A DNA stretch of 64,000 bases, taken from Nematostella vectensis (lineage: Eukaryota; Cnidaria; Anthozoa; Actiniaria; Edwardsiidae). The notes beneath the pieces were generated by a model that did no database searches, was not told where the DNA came from, and worked only from the letters and a program-made list of their open reading frames with translations. Positions 10,001 to 22,672 of this stretch are shown piece after piece. The DNA lies in the NCBI RefSeq assembly GCF_932526225.1, contig NC_064044.1, positions 4,515,247 through 4,579,246 of the forward strand. The letters run 5' to 3'. A program made the position numbers and the translations under genes. Positions within the stretch are counted from its first letter, which is position 1. The number at the start of each line of letters is the position of its first letter.

Positions 10001-13000
10001 ACGAATTAACTCTTTCTACAAGGTGAATAATTATCCTAATTTTAACCAGGTTGTAAAAAAATTGATTAAAAATAAATATATCAACCAAAGCAGCAATAGA
10101 TGATCAAGGAAACACTAATTTTCCTAAAACATTTTTTTACAAGAACACAATTTGGCGCCATGCTTACCAGAAACATGTAATTAATCATCTGAATCTGGCC
10201 TGGAGTGCCACTGGCCATTTTTAAATTGATTGAATTAAACAGGTGCCAATTGTGAAAAGTCCCTTTTATTGCCTGTTTTTATGCATAATATTTGAAATAA
10301 AACCAAAACGATAATGAGTAAAGTAGGACACAAGATCTTAAATTTTTCACTTTATTTGTTGTCCTAAAAAGATAACAGACAGACACCTGCCACCCCCTCT
10401 CCTACAGCAGCTTTCTATACGATCATGACTCACTCTGATCTTAGTTTCATTGTAGAGCTGAGGAAGTATGTCATCCAGAAGGTCGCGGATCAGGGACGGC
10501 TTGTTATGAGCAGCAGAGTTAAACGTTACCAGGGCAACACGTCGAACATTCTATGAACAAAGACGCAATTGAAATAAAAGGAAAGTACATTTGCCCGTCA
10601 CAATACCACCTTAAGCCTTACCAAGTCTACATTTGCACGTCACAATACCAGACTAAGCCTTACCAAGTCTACATTTGCATGTCACAATACCACACTAAGC
10701 ATTACCAAGTCTACATTTGCACATCACAATACCACACTAAGCTTTACCAAGTCTACATTTGCACGTCACAATACCACACTAAGCTTTACCAAGTCTACAT
10801 TTGCATGTCACAATACCACACTAAGCCTTACCAAGTCTACATTTGCACGTCACAATACCACACTAAGCCTTACCAAGTCTACATTTGCACGTCACAATAC
10901 GACACCAAGCCTTACCAAGTCTACATTTGCACGTCACAATACCACACCAAGCCTTACCAAGTCTACATTTGCCCGTCACAATACCACACCAAGCCTTACC
11001 AAGTCTACATTTGCACGTCACAATACCAGACTAAGCCTTACCAAGTCTGTGTCCTGCACAGTCCGTAGAAATTGACTGATTGATCCTTTCAACAGCTGGT
11101 CTATTGGCTGGGGCTGGGGACAAAAAGTAACACCATCGCTATTGTAATGTTTGAATAGTTTTTACTTGCTAAAAAGATCCGCCTGCTTCAAACTACTTAC
11201 AGATAAGTGAAACTAGTTAAAAAATAATTGTTATCAAACTACTTAGGATTAGTGAAACTAGTATGAAAAATAATTGGTTTCAAACTACCTACGGATTAGT
11301 GAAATTAGTTTAAAAGAATTTTTTTCAATTCGAAAAAAAAATGAACGAGAAAAATGTTACAGACAAAAATAACTTGTTGCATTGCGGAGTGTCTTTATAG
11401 TCACTCAAAACAAGAAATACAAGATGGCTTACATGATCCGAAATAGTGAACTTAACAGCAGTTACGACAGTGCTTCTAGCGAATGCTGAACCAGACTTGA
11501 GGTATTCCTGAAATATAAAGACAAAGAAAAAAGATGAGCGTAAAGAGCCCCAATCAGCCATACCTTTGTTTTTAATTTTTATTGAAAGCAAGGCAAATAA
11601 TGTAAAAAAAAAAATCTCAGAATAGCCATCTAAATAGAACCCTTTTTTAATTCATTTACCATATCAAGTAAAACATATTGCAATAACGCCCTCTAATCAG
11701 CTGATGGAAATAGATGCTGTGACACACTTGTCAACAAAAAATCAAGCTATGAGAAATATCACAACTCTGATATCACGTCAAATACTCCAAACCTTACCAA
11801 AGAAGATTATACACGGCAAGAAGAAACACTGTTTTGAACGAACCTGCAGCTGAGGCAAGAGGTTAACTGGGTCCACAAGTGTGAGTTTGCCAAGACACTC
11901 AGCCACTACATTCCGCGTGCCTTCCTCTGTGCTCTCACAGTGGCTAAATAACAGCACCCTAACCAAAAATAATATAAATAAACCTCATTTTAGCTAAGAT
12001 GCTACAGTATATGACAAAAAAAACTGTTCAAAGAAGAAGCAGGGACAGATTCTTGAAGATGGTTGGGATGTGGAATTGGGTGTGTACTAATGTATAAAGC
12101 ATATGGTTGGGGTGGATTTGTGGACTTTAGCCATTGAGCGATTGTCCTACTTTGCAACCTAAAGAAATAGTTTACAGTGTACTTACTAGTGTGGTCACAA
12201 TAATATTTCTGCGAAGTAGGCCAATAAGGATGGAAAAAAAACTGATTGACAAAATTCACTAACCATCTAGCTTGGAAACGAAATGCTTCAGTGCACAATA
12301 CAATGTAGAACACAATGGACTACTCCTACTGTATATTCTAGCATGCTAATTGCACCCCGAGAGAGCAAAGAATCCCTGGGAATGATGCTAGAAAGCTCTG
12401 GATAAACGTGTATGGACATACCATATAGATGCAATAAAGGGTCTGAGGGCCTGAATACCAGCAGGGCTGCACGCCTCACAAGATATCACCTAAAATAACC
12501 AGAGAAAGAATAACTGGCATTTTTGTCACGATACAGTATAGGGTAACTTTGATATGCATACAGAGTAAGACACGGCAGTGCCACATTTTTCATCACATGA
12601 TCTTTTATGCCCTACCAATATAACGAGAAAGGCCATGAACACTATTCTCTAATTTCTTACCTCTTTGAGAGAGTGTAAGAGCAGGTATTGCTTCTTAGGG
12701 GAAGCTTCGATTTCCTTGAGAAGGAAGGGTAGGTACAGCTGAAGGTTACCTGCAGCGATTTTACCTAAGGGGAAAGAAAAATTAAATGAAATGTTTAGCT
12801 TTTGTATAGATCAACAGTGGGAGACATGACTAAATGCACTTTCCATTGTGACTAGCCCATCAGTGTGTAAAAGCAGACTGTTCCACGCAGTTACCAAACA
12901 AGATTGTAAGTTATAGCCAAATTCGTTGTTGAACAACCTCAGAGAATCCAAAATCCTTGTCTTTTTTGGGAACAGAGCATAGTCAATGAACAGTCCAAAA

Positions 13001-16000
13001 AATTGATGGTTTTCATGCCTTCACTGTCGCTTCATAAACCATTTGACTGCAAACTGCAAAGGAATTTATATGTCATGGTGGTATGACTGACTATGCGCTA
13101 TTCCCAGATGAGAATGTGGATTTGAATTCAAGGTGGTTACGCAACAACAAATTCGGCGATAATGTTTAAGAACGGCACTACAGATGAGTACAGATGAGTA
13201 CGGGCGTATGAAAATTTGAGCTGTCATATTCATAGCTAAATACCACTGCTCTTTTATCTAGAGCGACAATCTGAGAGGTAGATATGTGTATTAGGTCAGT
13301 GACAAAGGTATCTTACCCAATGCGAACGATGCTGCTGACTTGATTTCCTCTGAAGGTGATGAGAAACAATCAAGAATGGCAGCCGCTAAGTCCTTGTGGT
13401 TACTCAGATCCCTGTTAAGCAAAACAAATACAACCAATTACAGACTTCACACACAAATCGTATGCTTACCCTGTATGACTTTGTTCTGTCTTCCTACACG
13501 AGAGTTAATAATTTTCACGGGCTTCAGGCTTCCTTAGCTAGATTGGTTTTTATCGTCTGTCTCAGTATTTTCTTTTGATAAAAGAGCAAAGAGCAATTTT
13601 CTTTTGATAAAAGAGCAATGTTGTCAAGTTGAAAATGTCTAAATTGTTTTTGATTATCTAAAATCATCTAATAGTTTACTCACACATGCTTGCCGATCTC
13701 CCCAAGTGACAAGAGTGAGAAAAGACGAACAGAATCTGTTACTTTGGAGCTCTGTGGGTTAGAAAACATTTCACTGGTAACAACACAATGAAAGTCTGAT
13801 AATATGATAAAAGTAAATCAAGAATTAAACATTTGAGAATTTTGAGTCTTACAGTCTAACATGAGTTATCAAATAATTAAAGAAATTAAATTGTCCAAAA
13901 TCACGTAAATTGTGTTCACTTAACAAATTAACTTTTCAGTAAAATGTGTATGATCACGTCCAATTTAAACACTTCGATATTATACAGTTTTCTGGTTTTG
14001 TGCCACTTTAAGTTTAAGATGTTCATCTAGAAATGAGACATTGGTCGCACTAGTCAAAGATTGTACTCTTTGAGCCCTCTGCCCTAAATACCTGTATATC
14101 TTTGACAAATCTGTTGACGACTGCCTCACCCTCCACAGGGCATGACATGGTGAGTGCCGCCACACACTTCGCAATAGAGTAATATGCCTGAAAATAGGGG
14201 GGCATAACGTGGTAAACACTGCCACACACTTCGCAATAGAGTAATATGCCTGAAAATAGGGGGGCATAACGTGGTAAACACTGCCACACACTTCACAATA
14301 GAGTAATATGCCTGAAAATAGGGGGGCATAACGTGGTAAACACTGCCACACACTTCACAATAGAGTAATATGCCTGAAAATAGGGGGGCATAACGTGGTA
14401 AACACTGCCACACACTTCACAATAGAGTAATATGCCTGAAAATAGGGGGGCGTAACGTGGTAAACACTGCCACACACTTCGCAATAGAGTAATATGCCTG
14501 AAAATAGGGGGGCATAACGTGGTAAACACTGCGACACACTTCACAATAGAGTAATATGCCTGAAAATAGGGGGCGTAACGTGGTAAACACTGCGACACAC
14601 TTCGCAATAGAGTAATATGCCTGAAAATAGGGGGGCATAACGTGGTAAACACTGCCACACACTTCGCAATAGAGTAATATGCCTGAAAATAGGGGGGCAT
14701 AACGTGGTAAACACTGCCACACACTTCACAATAGAGTAATATGCCTGAAAATAGGGGGGCATAACGTGGTAAACACTGCCACACACTTCGCAATAGAGTA
14801 ATATGCCTGAAAATAGGGGGGCATAACGTGGTAAACACTGCGACACACTTTGCAATAGAGTAATATGCCTGAAAATAGGGGGGCATAACGTGGTAAACAC
14901 TGCCACACACTTCGCAATAGAGTAATATGCCTGAAAATAGGGGGCATAACGTGGTAAACACTGACACACACTTCACAATAGAGTAATATGCCTGAAAATA
15001 GGGGGCGTAACGTGGTAAACACTGCCACACACTTCACAATAGAGTAATATGCCTGAAAATAGGGGGGCATAACGTGGTAAACACTGCCACACACTTCACA
15101 ATAGAGTAATATGCCTGAAAATAGGGGGGCATAACGTGGTAAACACTGCCACACACTTCGCAATAGAGTAATATGCCTGAAAATAGGGGGGCATAACGTG
15201 GTAAACACTGCCACACACTTCGCAATAGAGTAATATGCCTGAAAATAGGGGGGCATAACGTGGTAAACACTGCCACACACTTCACAATAGAGTAATATGC
15301 CTGAAAATAGGGGGGCATAACGTGGTAAACACTGCGACACACTTCACAATAGAGTAATATGCCTGAAAATAGGGGGCGTAACGTGGTAAACACTGCCACA
15401 CACTTCGCAATAGAGTAATATGCCTGAAAATAGGGGGCATAACGTGGTAAACACTGCCACACACTTCACAATAGAGTAATATGCCTGAAAATAGGGGGGC
15501 ATAACGTGGTAAACACTGCCACACACTTCGCAATAGAGTAATATGCCTGAAAATAGGGGGGCATAACGTGGTAAACACTGCGACACACTTCACAATAGAG
15601 TAATATGCCTGAAAATAGGGGGCGTAACGTGGTAAACACTGCCACACACTTCGCAATAGAGTAATATGCCTGAAAATAGGGGGCATAACGTGGTAAACAC
15701 TGACACACACTTCGCAATAGAGTAATATGCCTGAAAATAACCGGCATAACATGGGGAGTAACTGCACTACAACACATTGAGCAATCAAAAGCCTGAAAAC
15801 AACACGCAGCCACTCTGCCGCACGGGGAGGCAAAAGCATTGGGAAGCATACAGTATCTGAGAGCAAAAACAGGCTTCTTACATTATTAGGAGCATTTGGT
15901 AAATTTCCTGCAAAAACGAGGATATAATTAAAAAGTGTTTGGGCTGCTTAATGTATTGACTGAATATAACAGTAAAATCTAAGCTGAGTTAAATAGGATT

Positions 16001-19000
16001 TAGCTAATTTAAAAACTTAACCTTACTGTTAATCACTAATGACTGCACCTGTTTGTGAATCATTTGTACACCAGGCTGTGGGGCATAGATGGGCAAAACC
16101 AGCATCTAAAAAGACACATCGAATACATCTCAGTTCTTTCAACCTACTGTAGTTCCAGGCGTTCTAACGGGGGTTTCAAATCCTTACCTCAAAGAGACTA
16201 CTGAAGGTCATCCCCTTGATGCCAGAGTTGACGAGTTCAGTGATTAATGTGAGCATAGCATTTAAGGCACCGCCTGAAAATTAATAACAACATGCACATG
16301 TCTAAGATGGCGTATAGTATAATAATTCCTTTGGTAAAAACATCTCATCATCTTCATTCCAGTGTTAGAAAACAAAGGGTTTAAATAAAGTCAAATGTTA
16401 TACTAGGAAAGGCTCAAGGGAGCAGTGATGGAGCTCGACTTTTTTTTTACAAAGTATTCTTAGGTAAACACAGAAATAAAAACATGTTAAACCAATAATT
16501 TATAATCATTACTGAACAATATATTTAAAATAAGCACATTTGTTGCACATTGGTGATTCACGTTTCAAGCACTTGTATATGTGCATTTAGTGCAAGGTCA
16601 GCATAACAAAATTAAATTTTGTGTTGTCTAACTACGCCGTACTCACGGTCAGTACGTAAAGTGCAAGGGGAAACCCGTTCTTTTGTGTTGTCTAGCTACG
16701 CCGTACTTATGGTCAGTAGGTAAAGTGCAAGGGAAAATCCGGGTTTTTTGTGGGTGAGGGGGTGCACTTACAGATTTTGTTCAAAGGTTTTGATTTGAAT
16801 TAAGTATTTTCTCATTTACATAAAAATCTTATTTGGTTCAAGTATAATACGACGTATGCTGCCAGGTTGTCTAGGCATCTCAAACTCGAATCTATTAACC
16901 ACACTCGAACCACATTCACAGCATACATTGAACTTTCCATGAGCCTATGTTTAAAACAATAGATTCGACTGAATTAGGCACATTTTGGGTTGACGTATGC
17001 CTTAAGCCCAAGTGATTCTAAATCAACACATTTACCTTGTAGCAGTGGAGACTTAACGAGAACCATAATCGCTGGTAAAAAGGTGGAAGCAGCCTGTGAA
17101 ATCAGGATATAATTGCCTTAATATCCTTGGTTAATCAAAGGACAAATCATGACATCTTATGTTCTATCTTGTGCTCTCGACTGGTGATACTCTATGATTG
17201 GAGGTTACCTAGGTTACCTAGGCTTATTCGTGGAAGGTGCTTATTTTAAAAATCTGTTCTTTTTTAGATTCAAAATAGCTTGTTTACAACGAACACAAAA
17301 ACCTCTGACAAAGGTAATACTGTCGGTTTTTGTTCTCTTCTGAAGTTCACTCCCCTTCATCATCGTCTATAAAGTCTATAAAGTGCAGCACATTTAGATG
17401 AGGCTCTTGTTTGGGGGAGCACTGTGCAGGCCCGTGCCCAGGATGATTTTTCTTGGGGGGGGGGGGGGGGGGGGGGGGTGCGAAATCCGAAAAAGTGGAC
17501 CTAATTTTTCAGGGAGGGGGGGAGGGGGGGAATGAGCTCTCTGATAAAAATCTGACCAAAAAAACAAAAAGGGATTTTTTTACGCCTTTGCAGTCGGATT
17601 TGGCTACATACCAGAGTAATCTAACTTATGCTTTATAGTTTTGTCTACAAATAGCATGTCCATTGGGAACCGAAAGTTGACCTTCAGCCGTTGTGGGGGG
17701 GTGCGTTCGCACCCCCTGCACCCCCCCCCCCCCCCCCTGGGTACGGGCCTGCTGTTAATTCATTTTTTCTATCTTAGGAGAAGTGCTTATTTGAGCAATT
17801 ACCTTGGCCATGCAAACTCGGTGTACTTTAGCGGTAGAGGTAAGAAGGGATAAGGTCAGCTGTAAATACAAACCAATGATAAAAAATGCATTAAAAAAGG
17901 CCAATCACCCCGCCATTTTATGCTCCCGCTTAATGGCGAGTCACTCAAAAAATCCATTTCCAACTGCCAATTCAATCAAACATTTTCAATAACATATCAG
18001 ACTACATGCATTTGCAGTATGTATTTTCAATGATAAACAATAACAAAGGATGGGGTGGTCAACATTCTTTAAATAAGGATGCGAGCAAAATAGAAAGATA
18101 ATCAAGTTGTATTCTCTTGTGCTTTTGTGAGTATACACAAAAACCAATCTTAATAACTCACAAACATCAGTTTACCTGTGATATATGCAGATCACTCTCA
18201 TTAATAAGGGGCGGTACTTCAGCAAGTACCCCACTGATATCATCAGATGATAATAAAGAAACTACAAACCGAAAATATGAAATTGTTATGATTAGGAGTA
18301 GTAATAATGATAATTTATACTACTGCCCTAAGTGGCTATTGCTCAAAGTTTAAAAAAATGCCATGCAGTGGGTTTAGTCTAGTGATGCCTTCTGCCAGCC
18401 TACCACTAGCAACACGCTCATAATTTTTAAATTGTTGATTTTACATAAGTACCCTTGGACCTCATTGAATATAATTATTAGAAGGTAATCAATCACTTGC
18501 ATGAACAGGTTGATTCAGTAAGATCATTTTTTAAGGATTCACAGAGTTAGAAATGAGCTCTAATAATAATATTTAAGACTTACTGTATACTGGTTCCTTT
18601 GACCTGTGGATATTTATTGTTTGGTTCTGGAATAGTAGGTGGGAGGTACAGTATCATGTATTAATTCTCACCATAGCTTGTCATCAGCACATTTAAGGCA
18701 GTCAGCGTAGAAAGCTTCAGCGCTCTTTGATTCTTTCTCAAGAAGGATGCCAATATCGGCATAGAGTCACTCTGCCAACAACAACAACAACAAAAATCAC
18801 ATTTTCAAGACATCATAACTTATGTAAACTATGAATTCAAAAGTTATACAGTAACAAACCCTAAGTAGGGACATTAAGGCTGATTTAGACAGCACGATAT
18901 ACATAGTAAGCGACCTGCCTACAACATTTCTTAGCCTGAATTACACACTACGTAATAATTATGTCTCGCGGAATGCTCGCGCTTATTTCGCGGAATGCTC

Positions 19001-22000
19001 GCGCCCATTTCGTGGGTTAATTTGCGGAATTGAGAAGCTCTAAGGTACGTTTTCGCATGAGTCGTCACAATTAAGGATTGTAGTGGAGTAATAGTCTGAT
19101 TTAAACTCTGCAACTTCAGTTGTAGTGGTGTTGCAGGCAAGATGTAGATGACTAAATCGTGCTGTATATGCTGTCCATGTTCTATGCTGTCATTAAGACA
19201 GCATAGAATGTAGGAGCATAGAATGCAGGAGCATATAGCTCAGCTACAGTAATTTCAACCAAGGAAATCTCAGAGCAGCCTAAGACTACACTTTGCATGA
19301 ACACTCATTAATTAGCTTAGGACAGAGTGACATGACTTCCAAGGCTATGACATGGACTTACCAATATTGGGCTAAGGTCTATTCTCAAAGGTGAGCTGAA
19401 AAAATAAAATAATAAAAATATAATGATTTTAAATCTCTGTTGGTGGATCCACCAATCCATTTTAAGTAATTAGTTAAAAATATGATCCCAGAATGACAAT
19501 TTTTCTTTTAATATTCAGTATTGATTAAGTTCTATTCAAACCAATTACATAAGAAAAGTTAATTCTAATATGGTATCAGTAAAGATTATCATTTTACTCA
19601 CTAAATTGAAACTCTTGACAAATGAATGCAACACCGCACTCATGTGGATATAAAAATTAATTTACATGTTGCATAATCAACTAACCCTGCTACAAGAGTG
19701 TAAGCTTTGACAGTTGTCAGTCTTGTTATCTCGTTCCTGAGTCTGTCTAGGAAGATAGGTAGACAGACTGGTAACTCGGCCTGCAATTCATCTCCGAATG
19801 TGCACAAGATCTGGCCCATGCATGAGATGGCTCTTTCCTTGACTTCCTGGTCAATGTCGGCAGCCTTTAATCTCATCAGGGTGCAACTGTAGATATCCCC
19901 CACATATGGCTTGTAGTTAAACTTGCTTTCTACGTCTGAAGAGAAGAAACCCACAGGAATTAAAAAGTTTCTTTCAGCTGCCTTTTTGTAATGCTAGCAA
20001 AGTACCAAGTGTGAGTGAGAACTTCTATTGTCTAATTTAGGCGTTGCCATTTTGTAATGCTAGCAAAGTACCAAGTGTGAGTGAGAACTTCTATTGTCTA
20101 ATTTAGGGGTTGCCATTTTGTAATGCTAGCAAAGTACCGAGTGTGAGTGAGAACTTCTATTGTCTAAGTTAGGGGTTGCCTGTTTGTAATGCTAGCAAAG
20201 TACCAAGTGTGAGTGAGAACTTCTATTGTCTAATTTAGGGGTTGCCATTTTGTAATGATAGCAAAGTGCCAAGTGTGAGTTAGAACTTCTATTGTCTAAG
20301 TTAGGGGTTGCCATTTTGTAATGCTAGCAAAGTGCCAAGTGTGAGTGAGAACTTCTATTGTCTAATTTAGGGGTTGCCATTTTGTAATGCTAGCAAAGTA
20401 CCAAGTGTGAGTTAGAACTTCTATTGTCTAAGTTAGGGGTTGCCTGTTTGTAATGCTATCAAAGTACCAAGTGTGAGTGAGAACTTCTATTGTCTAATTT
20501 AGGGGTTGCCATTTTGTAATGCTAGCAAAGTACCAAGTGTGAGTGAGAACTTCTATTGTCTAATTTAGGGGTTGCCTGTTTGTAATGCTAGCAAAGTACC
20601 AAGTGTGAGTAAGAACTTCTATTGTCTAATTTAGGGGTTGCCATTTTGTAATGCTTTCAAAGTACCAAGTGTGAGTGAGAACTTCTATTGTCTACTTTAA
20701 AGGTTGCCATTTTGTAATGCTAGCAAAGTACCAAGTGTAAGTGAGTAATTTTATTGTCTAATTTAGTTGTTGCCATACTGTATTTGCCATTGAATTCGGT
20801 AAATTAAATATATAAGATGTTTATCTATATAGTTAGCTATTTTGAGATTTTTTCTGATACTTTGCTTTTCAGTATTGTTGAAGACAATAAGAAAGGTGTG
20901 AGAGAGGCTCTTTGGCATGCCCCCTAACACTGTTGGTTGGTTACACACATACTGTACCTAGTGGTCTGATGACCTTGACAAGCTGCTGTGTGACAAGCAG
21001 TGCTTCTGATGTGATTTTATAAAAAGGGTCCCCAACTGCTTGAACAACGGGCTGGAAGATACAATTAAGAAATATGAACAAGATTGGACTTGAACCTTCC
21101 TAATCAGGTATGCTCATATATACTGGAGTTTATTTATATTTATAGTCAAAGCAAGCTTCAAATTGATTTTGTTTTAACTAATGAACTGTGTTGAGCTAAC
21201 TCTATTAAAGCAGGGGAATCAAGCCACCATTTTAAGTTTCCACTCAATGCTGAATTACACAAGAGATCCATTTCAATCAACTAATTCGAGTGAGTAACCA
21301 AGACATTTTCAATCAAATACCATAACTAAAGTATCAGACTTCTTTTGTAGATTGTTATTTTGAAGTCTTATTCTTGCAAATAAACCTTTGCATTTTCACT
21401 TATAAACAATAACAAAGGAGTGGTTGATTGACATTCAACCACATTCAACCACTATTCGACCACTTTTTTTAAACAATACACCACCAATCCACTACATGAA
21501 TAACTCACCGGAAGCAAAACTTGCACATGAGGATGAAAAACCTGTGGGGAATGTTGGGATAGGATACTTCCAAGGAATGCCAGCGTATCAATCTTCATAT
21601 TTGAAGTGGAACTTTTATCTCTGCAATAGAAAACACATACTCTGTTAAGACAGGTCTAAATAAATAACCTTCAGGAATGGACTTTTTTTTAACCTGTACC
21701 ACTTTTTAAACTTTTTGTCAGATGAGGCACCTCATTTTGGACATGAAAATTTCAAATTATTTTAAGCAATTATGGCAATGGGCTCAAAATACATAACTCC
21801 CCCAGCTCAAAATCCTGAGAGTACATTTTTTCAGATGTCATAGAGCACACATAGCAGCTGAAAGGGTGGTTCTTTCTCACCCCAGGAAACTGGCATGTAT
21901 CTTTATCAAGCATGGTCAAAAACAGGCATAAATGTAAGACAGGTATTGGGGCTTACGAGAGAGAGAACTGAATGCCTGGCACAATGGCGCTGATGTGTTC

Positions 22001-22640
22001 AGATAATGCTCCTGGAAGGACAGACACAAGCTCTGACAACAAGTGGAAGCAACCCTGAAACCATGATAAATAAACACATTAGTATGGTATCAATAGAGTG
22101 TGGAAGAGACCCTGAAACCATGACAAGATGAACACATTAATATGATATGATTAAAGAGAGACTACTGCATGGGCCTTTTGGAAACTGGTCAATGAATAGC
22201 CACATGGTTAAGTTGTATGTACGTATGTACGTATGTACATATGTAAAATGATGGTTGAAGGCCGTGATGGTTGAAGAACGTACATATGTACGTTTGTATG
22301 TGAGCTTTTTTAAAAGTATCAGAGCAAAAATGAAAACAAAAGTAGCAATGAAATGAAAAGGTATGAAAATCAGTTTATAAAGGATAATGAACATTTTTAT
22401 GGCGATGATGTCGAACATGGTGACAATGATGATGACACTAATGCTGATAAGAATAACGGCAATTGAAATGGAGCTTGAGGGGATAGTGGTGATTATGTTG
22501 ATATTGATTTTTTTGATAATGATAATGATGATGATGAGGAAGAGGAGGATGGGGATTAAGATGATGATGTTGATAATAAAGAGGATGGCAAAAATGCAAA
22601 CTTCAATACATTTGTGCAGCTACTGCTTATGATGATGGTG

Positions 22641-22672
<32 letters not shown>

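Noticed and set aside
10590-11050. CRISPR-like regular spacing
   Set aside because: Units are contiguous with no variable spacers, and the locus is a eukaryotic intron.
10553-11068. 171-codon plus-strand frame with [14 protein letters not shown] repeats
   Set aside because: Antisense reading of the 42-bp array that holds the CAND1 exon 34 donor.
14293-15866. Minus-strand frames up to 245 codons rich in [10 protein letters not shown]
   Set aside because: Product of the 62-bp array of exon 27 starts, not an independent gene.
22387-22632. Met/Ile-rich 81-codon frame
   Set aside because: Translation of GAT-rich simple repeat inside a CAND1 intron.
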